Origin: SW-6-46-9 sp964452185
GTDB taxonomy: Bacteria; Patescibacteriota; Minisyncoccia; Phycocordibacterales; SW-6-46-9
Direction of reading: 5' to 3'
Length of the DNA stretch: 17,702 nt
Assembly: GCA_964452185.1 (NCBI GenBank)
Contig: CAYVKO010000012.1
Span: forward strand, 1-17,702
Below, one piece after another: positions 1-6,401 of this stretch (its first letter is position 1; every line of letters starts with the position of its first letter). Made by a program: the position numbers and the translations under genes. Under the pieces are notes generated by a model. The model did no database searches. It was not told where the DNA came from and was given only the letters and a program-made list of their open reading frames with translations.

Positions 1-319
1 CTTCTTCAAGTCGGTACTCGCGCAAAACCTGAAAGTGCTCTTCTCTGTCAGCGTTTTCTCGTGCCGCTTTTGTATGACCTTGCTGCGCTTTGTTAACGTT
101 CTTCTTTGATCGAGTTCCATATCCAAGTTGGTAAGCACTGTATCCATCCTGCTCTACTGTCTTGACCTGTACTACAGTTACAGGGCCAGCCTCAACTACC
201 GTAGCCGGGTGTACATTACCAGCCTCATCGAATACTTGTGTCATGCCTTTCTTCTCCCCTACAAGAAACTGTAGGTTTTTTTGGCTAGTATCACTTTCAG
301 TTGTAGTTTCTTCAGCCAT
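1..319 (-). CDS. rplC: 50S ribosomal protein L3, N-terminal part (cut by window edge)
   Basis: The first 106 codons of ribosomal protein L3, a large-subunit protein that binds 23S rRNA near the peptidyl transferase centre and is an early assembly protein. The translation, made from the reverse complement, has a roughly 14-residue Ser/Thr/Glu-rich lead-in. It then runs into the L3 signature GEKKGMTQVFDEAG, followed by the hydrophobic strand VVEAGPVTVVQVKT and the basic stretch GYGTRSKKNVNKAQ. The ATG at 319-317 is the first in frame and no clear Shine-Dalgarno precedes it. The frame is open at the left edge. It follows rpsJ after a 127-nt gap, the usual S10-operon order (rpsJ-rplC). The gap is longer than normal for this operon, and I see no convincing promoter or terminator in it. 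Confidence 0.93.
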   Translation of the reverse strand, partial: MAEETTTESDTSQKNLQFLVGEKKGMTQVFDEAGNVHPATVVEAGPVTVVQVKTVEQDGYSAYQLGYGTRSKKNVNKAQQGHTKAARENADREEHFQVLREYRLEE

Positions 320-446
320 AATTTTTATTTACTTTACACTCTTTCAGCTTGCCTGAAACATGAGACTACCCACACGCAGCTTACGCTACCCAAGTTACCC
401 TTTGTGTTGGCAAAGAGGCCGGGTTAAAGTGAGCTTCTGTGAATCC

Positions 447-779
447 CTAAACCATTTGAACGTCAATGGAGACTCCCGAAGGTAGGTCAAGGTTTGTTAG
501 CGCGTCAATCACTTTCGGAGTCGGATCCTGAATATCGATCAACCGCTTGTGTACTCGCATTTCGTACTGTTCTCGCGCATCTTTGTGTACGAAAGTTGAG
601 CGATTTACCGTGTACTTTTTTGTCTCAGTCGGCAGTGGTACCGGACCGGCTACTTCAGCTTCATAGCGAATAGCGGTATCCAGTATCTGCTGCACCGAGG
701 AGTCGAGGATTTTGTGGTCATATGCTCGCACGCGAATGCGTAGCTTTTGACCAACGTCTTCTTTGCTCTTAGTGGCCAT
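447..779 (-). CDS. rpsJ: 30S ribosomal protein S10
   Basis: Small-subunit protein S10 (110 residues), which sits in the head of the 30S and, as NusE, also takes part in transcription antitermination with NusB. The sequence shows the family pattern throughout: KLRIRVRAYDHKILDSS at the start, VAGPVPLPTETKKYTVNRS in the middle, then HKDAREQYEMRVHKRLIDI. The C-terminus, NLDLPSGVSIDVQMV, is also typical. Length is close to the usual 100-105 residues. The frame opens at a GTG (782-780) that overlaps the tuf stop, but the next codon is ATG (779-777). I prefer the ATG because it sits just after the tuf TAG stop. The arrangement tuf-rpsJ-rplC and the near-zero spacing imply one transcript from the promoter ahead of tuf. 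Confidence 0.96.
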   Translation of the reverse strand: MATKSKEDVGQKLRIRVRAYDHKILDSSVQQILDTAIRYEAEVAGPVPLPTETKKYTVNRSTFVHKDAREQYEMRVHKRLIDIQDPTPKVIDALTNLDLPSGVSIDVQMV

Positions 780-781
780 CA

Positions 782-1981
782 CTATTCAGTAATCTTTGTT
801 ACAACTCCAGCTCCAACTGTTTTACCTCCTTCTCGAATCGCAAATCGCTGCTCTTCTTCGAGCGCTACTGGCGCAATCAGCTCAACTTTGAAGGTTGCCG
901 TATCGCCTGGCATGACCATTTCTGTATCTTCATCAAGCGTTACTTCTCCAGTTACATCCGTAGTACGAATGTAGAACTGTGGCTTATAACCTGAGAAGAA
1001 CGGCGTGTGCCGACCACCTTCATCTTTGTCGAGAACATACACTTCAGCTTCGAAGTTAGTATGTGGCGTTACTGATCCTGGTTCAGCAATAACCTGTCCG
1101 CGAGTGATATCTTCTTTCTTGATACCTCGCAAAAGAATTCCGGCGTTGTCACCAGCCTGACCTTCTTCAAGCTGCTTGTTGAACATTTCGATACCGGTAA
1201 TAGTAGTTTCTTGTGTTTCTTTCATGCCAACAATCTCAGCTTCGTCACCAACGTGCATTATGCCGCGCTCAATACGGCCGGTTGCAACAGTACCTCGACC
1301 TTCGATAGAGAAGATATCTTCTATCGGCATAAGGAACGGCTTATCTGTCTGACGATCCGGATCTTCAATGTGTTCGTCAACAGCATCAATAAGGTCAATA
1401 ATTGACTGCACTTCTTCACTTTCCGGATCATCCGACTCAAGAGCTTCAAGAGCTGACCCACGAACGATAGGCGTATTATCACCATCGTATTCGTACTGGT
1501 CGAGAATGTCTCGCACCTCCTCTTCTACGAGGTCAACGAGTTCAGGGTCATCAACCATATCAGTCTTGTTCAGGAAGACTACCAACTTCGGTACACCTAC
1601 CTGACGAGCAAGAAGGATGTGCTCTCGTGTTTGTGGCATAACACCGTCAGATGCTGCCACCACAAGAATAGCGCCATCCATCTGCGCTGCACCAGTAATC
1701 ATATTTTTAATGTAGTCGGCGTGCCCTGGTGCATCAACGTGAGCATAGTGCCGATTCGGTGTTTCGTACTCAGTGTGAGACAACGCAATCGTAATTCCTC
1801 GATCCTTCTCTTCTGGAGCGTTGTCAATCTGATCAATTGCTTGTTGCTGAGCGCCGTATCCATCTCCTTTGATGTTAAGAGAATGGAGGATTGCGGCAGT
1901 CAGCGTTGTTTTACCATGATCAACGTGGCCAATCGTACCAATGTTGACATGTGACTTATCTCGATTGAATTCTTCTGCCAT
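782..1981 (-). CDS. tuf: Elongation factor Tu
   Basis: Elongation factor Tu, the GTPase that delivers aminoacyl-tRNA to the ribosomal A site. All guanine-nucleotide motifs are present: the P-loop GHVDHGKT (about residues 18-25), switch I DRGITI (60-65), DAPGH (83-87, with the catalytic His87) and NKTD (138-141). Domains 2 and 3 follow, with the typical GRGTVATGRIERG and the C-terminal FAIREGGKTVGAGVVTKI. Length 399 residues matches the family. One small oddity is Asp instead of the usual Ala just before RGITI. The gene is the first of a tuf-rpsJ-rplC unit. No fusA, rpsG or rpsL lies upstream, so the str operon seems to be split here. Transcription is likely from the promoter at 2178-2206 through a long structured leader. 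Confidence 0.97.
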   Translation of the reverse strand: MAEEFNRDKSHVNIGTIGHVDHGKTTLTAAILHSLNIKGDGYGAQQQAIDQIDNAPEEKDRGITIALSHTEYETPNRHYAHVDAPGHADYIKNMITGAAQMDGAILVVAASDGVMPQTREHILLARQVGVPKLVVFLNKTDMVDDPELVDLVEEEVRDILDQYEYDGDNTPIVRGSALEALESDDPESEEVQSIIDLIDAVDEHIEDPDRQTDKPFLMPIEDIFSIEGRGTVATGRIERGIMHVGDEAEIVGMKETQETTITGIEMFNKQLEEGQAGDNAGILLRGIKKEDITRGQVIAEPGSVTPHTNFEAEVYVLDKDEGGRHTPFFSGYKPQFYIRTTDVTGEVTLDEDTEMVMPGDTATFKVELIAPVALEEEQRFAIREGGKTVGAGVVTKITE

Positions 1982-2171
1982 AGTAAACTTGTAATTAATC
2001 TGCTAACTAGTAAGTAATATTCAATACTGGTTTCTGCTATCACAGTAGTCCAGGGGCGCAAACGCGCGAGAACAACGGACTTGCGACCATCCTACTGCTG
2101 ATGACTCGCCAGTATAAAAAAGTAACATACCTCACCCGCTCTGAGCGAAAGCCCGCACGGCCGTGAGGCTG
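1982..2171 (-). ncRNA. Structured 5' leader of the tuf-rpsJ operon (unclassified)
   Basis: About 190 nt separate the predicted transcription start from the tuf ATG, unusually long for this compact region. Read as minus-strand RNA there is a first hairpin closed by CCUCAC/GUGAGG (2163-2168 with 2130-2135), containing a smaller CGCU/AGCG hairpin. A second, nested element follows: an outer 7-bp stem AUACUGG/CCAGUAU (2109-2115 with 2024-2030), an inner CAGUAG/CUACUG (2092-2097 with 2043-2048), then AGUCC/GGACU (2077-2081 with 2047-2051, sharing two bases with the previous stem), and a terminal GCGC/GCGC stem with a 4-nt loop (2056-2067). I do not recognise it as a known leader family. A regulatory role (autogenous control by EF-Tu, S10 or L4, or attenuation) is inferred only from position and pairing. 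Confidence 0.5.
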
Positions 2172-2177
2172 GAAGTT

Positions 2178-2206
2178 ATAGTAAAGAAAAGCCGGCCGAT
2201 AGTCAA
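2178..2206 (-). promoter_or_regulatory. Sigma-70 type promoter of tuf operon
   Basis: On the minus strand the -35 hexamer TTGACT (2206-2201) is separated by exactly 17 nt from TACTAT (2183-2178). Overlapping bases also give a TATAAC with 19-nt spacing. The predicted start is near 2171, just ahead of the first leader hairpin. It lies about 60 nt downstream of the stop of the winged-helix gene. Confidence 0.7.
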
Positions 2207-2263
2207 CCTTTAAAGCAGATTTGTTTCCGGCAAGCTTCTGTCCAAATCAGCTATATTGCACCT

Positions 2264-2866
2264 TTACCGAGTTGCCGCTGTTGCATTCATTGTATCGACA
2301 ATGGTGTGGTGAGGGTAATCAAGCACATCTCGAACAAGCTTATCGTACACATTCTGACGGTACCGAAATTCTTCTTCAGACAGCAGAGTATATCGTAGTT
2401 CAGTACCCAAGGCTTGCTCAATCTTAGCTAACGATCGATCTAGTTTGTTTTTGTCTACCTCCTCACCAGCCAGCAAAATATCGACCGGGCGATCATCTGA
2501 ACCAACAAATACTCCGGATAACACTACAATAGAAAAGTCTCCGACCTTCCTTAATTCTTCTCCAGCATCCTCAATACTGAATTCTTGGTGCTGAATAATT
2601 AAGTCGTGCAGCGGCTTACGAAGTGTTGAGTTTTTGTTAAGATACCAAGCTGTTTTATTTTTTCCTCCGTTGGCGCTTTCGGTTTCTCCCTCTTTCAAGA
2701 AATCAATGCTTGCAAGGTCTCGAGCATGAGTGCGAGCCGTACTCACTGCTACATCGGTTCTTTCAGCTATATCGCGAGCAGGGAATTTTTCATTTGGCTG
2801 GAACAAAAAGTTGCGAATAACCTTAACGCGCGGACGGCTGGAAAACAATGTTTCTAGTACTTCCAT
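2264..2866 (-). CDS. Winged-helix regulator with degenerate nucleotidyltransferase-like domain
   Basis: A 200-residue protein. Residues 1-80 form a winged helix-turn-helix: a start like LETLFSSRPRVKVIRNFLFQP, then the helix-turn-helix RDIAERTDVAVSTARTHARDL, and a wing ending in KTAWYLNKN. Residues about 105-190 resemble the core of a minimal nucleotidyltransferase (FSIVVLSGVFVGSDDRPVDI). However, the usual Gly-Ser motif is replaced by GVF and only one candidate acidic residue of the metal site (Asp129 in VDIL) is obvious, so catalysis is doubtful. Proteins of this two-part build are frequent in Candidate Phyla Radiation genomes and are annotated as transcriptional regulators; the ligand is unknown. 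It is divergent from the basic protein at 2997, so it may control the shared 130-nt spacer. No SD is visible. Confidence 0.7.
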   Translation of the reverse strand: MEVLETLFSSRPRVKVIRNFLFQPNEKFPARDIAERTDVAVSTARTHARDLASIDFLKEGETESANGGKNKTAWYLNKNSTLRKPLHDLIIQHQEFSIEDAGEELRKVGDFSIVVLSGVFVGSDDRPVDILLAGEEVDKNKLDRSLAKIEQALGTELRYTLLSEEEFRYRQNVYDKLVRDVLDYPHHTIVDTMNATAATR

Positions 2867-2901
2867 GACAAAAATTATCTTATCATAGTTTTCGTTTTAC
2901 T

Positions 2902-2930
2902 TTGAAGACCAAAGACGTTCACAACATAAA
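2902..2930 (+). promoter_or_regulatory. Possible promoter for the basic protein gene
   Basis: In the divergent spacer, plus-strand TTGAAG (2902-2907) and CATAAA (2925-2930) are spaced by 17 nt, each matching four of six consensus bases. A second pair, TTGCAT then TACGCT with the same spacing, lies about 30 nt downstream, so the true start is uncertain. Confidence 0.35.
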
Positions 2931-2996
2931 GTTGCATACACCACAACGTTCATTTACGCTACAAGTGAATGTTCTGTTCACAAATTACGCTCCTCC

Positions 2997-3356
2997 ATGC
3001 CTTTTAAACATGCCCGAGCCGTCCACAAGAAAAGAAGGGTGGCTAACCTGGTCACCAAGAAGCTGAGAAAAGAAGAGATTTCATACAAGTCCCGACGCTT
3101 CGGTACAGCTGTTGAGATAACTCTCGTCAAGTCTGGTACAGAACTCAAAATCAGGTCAAAAGCCGAAACACAAAAAGTAGAGGTAGCAATAACGAAACGC
3201 AGAAAATCGCAGAATAATCAGGAGCACAGTAAACACCGGCCAGCCCCCTCAGTGTACTCCAAGCCGTCAGCAGCAACCCTTCACGTGCTGTACAACCTTG
3301 GCCTCACAACCAAACACAAAAATCGTGATTTTATAGAAAAACACCGAAACACATAA
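2997..3356 (+). CDS. Very basic 119-residue protein of unknown function
   Basis: I do not recognise this protein. It is 119 residues, without cysteine, and extremely rich in Lys, Arg and His: HARAVHKKRRVANLVTKKLR at the N-terminus, KSRRFGTAVEITLVKSG and KVEVAITKRRKSQ in the middle, and TKHKNRDFIEKHRNT at the end. There is no signal peptide or membrane segment. The alternating pattern in residues 30-70 (VEITLVKSGTELKIRSKAE) suggests a small beta-rich core, followed by a disordered middle and a helical C-terminal piece. The charge suggests nucleic-acid or ribosome binding, but that is inference. It starts at ATG 2997, is divergent from the winged-helix gene, and is followed at once by an intrinsic terminator, which supports it being a real, separately expressed gene. 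Confidence 0.6.
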   Translation: MPFKHARAVHKKRRVANLVTKKLRKEEISYKSRRFGTAVEITLVKSGTELKIRSKAETQKVEVAITKRRKSQNNQEHSKHRPAPSVYSKPSAATLHVLYNLGLTTKHKNRDFIEKHRNT

Positions 3357-3383
3357 GCCCAGCGGTTTTGCTGGGCTATTTTA
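3356..3383 (+). terminator. Intrinsic terminator of the basic protein gene
   Basis: AGCCCAGC (3356-3363) pairs with GCTGGGCT (3370-3377) around a 6-nt loop, giving an 8-bp perfect stem, and is followed by ATTTTATTA. The stem begins on the last base of the stop codon, and the T-rich tract lies only on the plus-strand side. Confidence 0.85.
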
Positions 3384-3411
3384 TTACAACACTTTTCTCT
3401 GTGCAGAACAC

Positions 3412-3442
3412 AATATAAAAAGCCACCCAAAGGGCGGCTTTT
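3412..3442 (-). terminator. Intrinsic terminator of the rplJ-rplL operon
   Basis: As minus-strand RNA, AAAAGCCGCCC (3442-3432) pairs with GGGUGGCUUUU (3428-3418) around UUU, 11 bp with one G-U pair, followed by a short U/A run. On the plus strand the G-U pair becomes an A-C mismatch, so the element is tuned for the minus strand. It also separates the convergent gene at 2997-3356 from rplL. Confidence 0.85.
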
Positions 3443-3471
3443 GTTTAGACAAAGGGATTTTTGTTTGGAGA

Positions 3472-4053
3472 CTATTTTAACTCAACCTCTCCACCTTCAT
3501 CTTCGATTTTTTCTTTCATCTCTTCAGCTTCTTCTGTTGGAACACCTTCTTTCAAAACAACCGGAGCGTCTTCAACCATGCCCTTAGCTTCTTTCAAACC
3601 AAGACCGAGAGCTGCTTTAACAGCTTTGATTACACTAATCTTGGAATCACCAAAGTCAGCAAGCTCTACATCATATTCATCCTTTTCTTCTTCCTCTTCT
3701 TCACCTCCACCACCTGCTGCAACTGCTTGTGCTGATACACCCCATTTCTTCTCAAGAAGTTTTACAAGCTCATTAAGCTCAATAACTGGCATTCCCTCTA
3801 TCTCTTCAACAATATCTTCAAACTTTTCTGGCACCTCTACGTCTTCACCCTCTTCTTCAACCTCGTTGTCATCGTCGTCTTCTTCCTCTGCATCTTCTTC
3901 TTGGTCGTCTTCGTCTTCCGCGCCCTCTGCATCTTCAGTATCCTCTTCACTTTCTTCCTCTTGTTCGTTTTCTTCTTGCTCTTCCTCTTCTGACTCTTCC
4001 TCATTCTCTCCTTCTTGATTTTCTTCTTCGTTGTTGTTTTCTTCGTCTGCCAT
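3472..4053 (-). CDS. rplL: 50S ribosomal protein L7/L12 with long acidic N-terminal extension
   Basis: L7/L12 is the flexible stalk protein, present in several copies on L10, that recruits translational GTPases. Residues about 77-193 are a full-length, ordinary L7/L12: the dimerising N-terminal domain (KFEDIVEEIEGMPVIELNEL), a Gly/Glu hinge, and the factor-binding C-terminal domain with KISVIKAVKAALGLGLKEAK and EDAPVVLKEG. Unusually, the first 75 residues are an extra tail with about 49 Glu/Asp and no Lys or Arg. The ATG at 4053 is the only ATG before the folded domain. An alternative GTG codon (Val74) would give a normal 120-residue protein, but the preceding 73 codons are open in the same frame. 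It lies 60 nt after rplJ; the spacer contains repeated TTAG-like units and no SD is evident. Confidence 0.93.
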   Translation of the reverse strand: MADEENNNEEENQEGENEEESEEEEQEENEQEEESEEDTEDAEGAEDEDDQEEDAEEEDDDDNEVEEEGEDVEVPEKFEDIVEEIEGMPVIELNELVKLLEKKWGVSAQAVAAGGGGEEEEEEKDEYDVELADFGDSKISVIKAVKAALGLGLKEAKGMVEDAPVVLKEGVPTEEAEEMKEKIEDEGGEVELK

Positions 4054-4113
4054 AATATTTATAACTTTTAGCTGTTAGCTATTAGTTTAGTAGTTAGTGG
4101 TTAATAATATATT

Positions 4114-4611
4114 TTACTCGAGTTGCTTTGCTCGTTCGTTAAGCGTAACTGCTAGTCCGTTAACTGGCGAACTGATCGCATTAACAAACATGCCGCGAAG
4201 TTCGTCAGCTCCTGGAATCTGTGCAATTTCCATCATCTTGTCTTTTTCTTTATACTCTCCTTTAAAGATACCGCCAACAATCTCCAGCTCTTCTCCAGCT
4301 TCTTCATCCGTTTCAAACTGGTATACACCTCGAGCTGAAGCAGTTACTCCGTCGCCACCGTAGCTAAGTGCAATCTGTCCCGGTAAATCTGGAATTTCTC
4401 CTGCCGGACCATGTTTATTTAATCCAACTTCAAGAAGTGATTTTTTGATGACCTGAAAGCTTACACCTTCTTCTCGGAGTGCGTCTCGCAAGCTTTCCAT
4501 GCGCTTTACCGGTAGTCGGTTGAAGCGAACGAACGTCACTGTCTCATCAGCATCTAAAATGCCAGAGAGCGTATCGAGTATCTCTTTTTTTTGTTCGCGT
4601 GATAGCGCCAT
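4114..4611 (-). CDS. rplJ: 50S ribosomal protein L10
   Basis: L10 anchors the L7/L12 dimers to the 50S stalk base and acts with L12 as autogenous repressor of its own operon. The 165-residue sequence starts MALSREQKKEILDTLSGIL, as expected, and includes VTFVRFNRLPVKRMESLRDALRE and FQVIKKSLLEVGL in the rRNA-binding domain. It ends with PGADELRGMFVNAISSPVNG plus a C-terminal helix for L12 (LAVTLNERAKQLE). It is the first gene of a two-gene rplJ-rplL unit. Its promoter, L10-type leader and attenuator lie between 4657 and 4796. rplK and rplA are not upstream and rpoB is not downstream, unlike the common bacterial arrangement. Confidence 0.96.
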   Translation of the reverse strand: MALSREQKKEILDTLSGILDADETVTFVRFNRLPVKRMESLRDALREEGVSFQVIKKSLLEVGLNKHGPAGEIPDLPGQIALSYGGDGVTASARGVYQFETDEEAGEELEIVGGIFKGEYKEKDKMMEIAQIPGADELRGMFVNAISSPVNGLAVTLNERAKQLE

Positions 4612-4656
4612 GTAAGAAGTTGTTACCTAATAACAGTCAATAATCAAGCACCGCTT

Positions 4657-4691
4657 AATAATAAAACGGTGCAGCCAAAGTAGCCGCACCG
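4657..4691 (-). terminator. Attenuator-type terminator in the rplJ leader
   Basis: On the minus strand CGGTGCGGC (4691-4683) pairs with GCTGCACCG (4675-4667), 9 bp with one G-U, loop of 7 nt, followed by TTTTATTATT. It lies in the leader, 46 nt before the rplJ start, so it would stop transcription before the gene unless bypassed. A further CGGTGC (4653-4648) just downstream can pair with the same GCACCG and may remodel the hairpin after read-through. Confidence 0.75.
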
Positions 4692-4762
4692 AACTACAAC
4701 AATGTGTGTAGACTGTGGGCCTAAGCAGGACTTATGGAAGCCTGCCGTCTCTGGCGTTGCAT
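4692..4762 (-). ncRNA. L10-type ribosomal protein leader
   Basis: The 5' UTR of rplJ contains the layout known from bacterial L10 leaders, the L10-(L12)4 binding site. On the minus strand CCAGAGACGGCAGG (near 4754-4741) is followed by an 11-nt loop and CCTGCTTAGG, so GCAGG (4745-4741) pairs with CCTGC (4729-4725) next to an internal loop bearing AGAGAC. A second small stem CTACA/TGTAG (about 4710-4693) follows, then the attenuator. Feedback by the L10-L12 complex is known for this family. The assignment is by eye and was not tested with a covariance model. Confidence 0.72.
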
Positions 4763-4767
4763 GTGTA

Positions 4768-4796
4768 AATATAGCCAAAAGTTAAAGGAGTGTCAA
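4768..4796 (-). promoter_or_regulatory. Near-consensus promoter of rplJ-rplL
   Basis: Minus-strand TTGACA (4796-4791), a 17-nt spacer and TATATT (4773-4768) form the best promoter in the window. The predicted start is near 4761, at the beginning of the L10-type leader. The promoter sits about 17 nt past the stop codon of the SIMPL gene. Confidence 0.85.
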
Positions 4797-4812
4797 CTGA
4801 ATGATCCGTTAT

Positions 4813-5607
4813 TTAACGGATTTCGTAGACCACTTCTACCTGTGTCTCAAGACGGTTTTCGCCAGTTGGAACTTGCGGTGATGCACTGCCTCCATCAGCA
4901 TCATCAGCGGTCATCTCTGCTCGTTCATACTGCAGTGGACGAGCACCTCCAGATTGGCTATAACCAACAACTCCGGTAAGTTCTACACCGAGAGCTTGCG
5001 CCAACTGTCGAGCATTCTCTCGGGCATCTGCTATAGCATTTAGACGGGCCGTTCGTTGCAGTGCATTCTCATCATCTACTACAAAAGACAGACTAGATAC
5101 TGAGTCAGCCCCACGTTCGCCAACTCCAGAAAGTAGTTCACCTGCCTGGTCTGTATCATCTGTAGTAACCTCAAGTCTCTGACTTACTTCATAGCCCGCC
5201 AACTGGCGTTCTCCGGATGGTGGCCGCCTTACCTCACCGTCTGCCTCCTCATACTCATACTGCGGAGAAATGTTGTAGTCAGTTGTTTTAATATTCTCTT
5301 CTTGAACACCCGCATCTTGTAAGTAGTTGATAATTTCATTTATCGCTTCGGTGGATTGATTTTGAGCTTCTGTTACAGCCTCAGCTTCATGCTGTACCTC
5401 AACCGTAAATCGAGCGGAGTTTGGGACAGCTGTAGCTTCTCCGGTACCAGATACCGATATGGTGTTTTGCACATCATTGGTTTGACCAATGTAACTACCA
5501 CGCTTTAATTCGTTAAAGGTCAGTACCACCAAAAAAGCCGTGCCTGCTACTGCAAGGACTGTTAAGGCTTTTGTAAAATTTGAATTGTGCTCTCTGTTAA
5601 AAAACAT
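4813..5607 (-). CDS. SIMPL (DUF541) domain protein, membrane-anchored
   Basis: A 264-residue SIMPL/DUF541-family protein, related to Oxidative-stress defence protein YggE and to signalling and periplasmic members; the biochemical activity is not established. Residues 13-32 (ALTVLAVAGTAFLVVLTF) form a membrane anchor or uncleaved signal. The domain runs from about residue 49 to the end: ISVSGTGEATAVPNSARFTV is the family start, followed by a helix (EAINEIINYLQDAGV), NIKTTDYNISPQYEY, a YEVSQRLEVT strand, the helix RLNAIADARENARQLAQALGV, and a last strand ETQVEVVYEIR. It begins 12 nt after the YceI-like gene, so the two are co-transcribed. A 7-bp hairpin ATCCGTT/AACGGAT (4804-4821) straddles its stop codon, without a U-tract. 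Confidence 0.85.
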   Translation of the reverse strand: MFFNREHNSNFTKALTVLAVAGTAFLVVLTFNELKRGSYIGQTNDVQNTISVSGTGEATAVPNSARFTVEVQHEAEAVTEAQNQSTEAINEIINYLQDAGVQEENIKTTDYNISPQYEYEEADGEVRRPPSGERQLAGYEVSQRLEVTTDDTDQAGELLSGVGERGADSVSSLSFVVDDENALQRTARLNAIADARENARQLAQALGVELTGVVGYSQSGGARPLQYERAEMTADDADGGSASPQVPTGENRLETQVEVVYEIR

Positions 5608-5619
5608 GAATATTAGTTA

Positions 5620-6366
5620 TTAATTATTTGTAGTAGTCGTAGATACCTCATCTGAAATTGTGGTTGACCGCTGAGGTGCCTGTAGATTTACAGCTATATC
5701 CACAGTGTCGGCAATAACATTATCGCCGAGGTTGTCGAAAAATGAGTCGGATCCGTATCGAATCCCCCACCGGGTACGGTCTATTGTCATGTTACCACGC
5801 ACTATCAGAGTATTCTCTTGCGTGCCGATTTCTGCAGGAAATGTTACTTCATTAGTTTGCCCTTTCAGAGTAAGGTTCGCGGTCACAGTGTGATCAGTCT
5901 CTGCAGTAGTGCTAGCTATAGGCTCTGTCGACAACACTGTTAGTGTACTTGTAGGATGCTCCTCTACAGCAAAAAAGTCTTGAGATTGGAGGTGCTCCGT
6001 CAACTGATCAACCCCCGCACTAGTGTTGGACGTTTGCTGGACAGCAATACCGGTCATGTCGAATTCGACAGTCGCGGTTGCTATCTCACCATCCTGGACA
6101 TTTATCGAGCTTGAGGCTACTGGAATAGTTCCTGTATCTTCATATCCATTTACTAGTGACTTACGAGCTGTCCACCTTACTGAACTTTCTTCAGCTTGAA
6201 TTACATAATTACCGTCTTCTATGTCAGAAGAAAGTTCTGTTTGGGCAGATTGCACGTCCGAATCCGGGTTGGTTGGTGCATTAGCATCATTACCGCCAAA
6301 AAGGAAGACTCCGACTCCAACCAAAAGAAGTATTCCAATAATAGTTACTGCTGATTTCGTATTCAT
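5620..6366 (-). CDS. YceI-like lipocalin-fold protein, membrane-anchored
   Basis: A 248-residue YceI-family protein: a lipocalin-like beta barrel that binds isoprenoid-type lipids in characterised members. An N-terminal hydrophobic segment (residues 7-24, VTIIGILLLVGVGVFLFG) is followed by a low-complexity linker. The barrel starts at about residue 53 with GNYVIQAEESSVRWTARK. It includes VEFDMTGIAV, the LQSQDFFAVEEHPTSTLTV loop, LTLKGQTNEVTFPAEI, and the strong family signature DRTRWGIRYGSDSFFDNLGD near 195-215. The C-terminal 20 residues are Ser/Thr-rich and probably disordered. It sits 35 nt after htrA and 12 nt before the SIMPL gene, forming an extracytoplasmic three-gene set. The ligand here is unknown. 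Confidence 0.87.
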   Translation of the reverse strand: MNTKSAVTIIGILLLVGVGVFLFGGNDANAPTNPDSDVQSAQTELSSDIEDGNYVIQAEESSVRWTARKSLVNGYEDTGTIPVASSSINVQDGEIATATVEFDMTGIAVQQTSNTSAGVDQLTEHLQSQDFFAVEEHPTSTLTVLSTEPIASTTAETDHTVTANLTLKGQTNEVTFPAEIGTQENTLIVRGNMTIDRTRWGIRYGSDSFFDNLGDNVIADTVDIAVNLQAPQRSTTISDEVSTTTTNN

Positions 6367-6401
6367 GGTGTGGCTAGATTTTTAGTTGCAATTATTAAAA
6401 C

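Noticed and set aside
320..446. 127-nt gap between rpsJ and rplC as a possible regulatory element
   Set aside because: Only short, weak pairings and no promoter or terminator pattern could be found by eye.
3461..4018. Long plus-strand open frame, extremely Ser-rich, opposite rplL
   Set aside because: It is the antisense reading of the Glu/Asp repeats of L7/L12 (GAA/GAG/GAC read backwards gives Ser/Phe codons).
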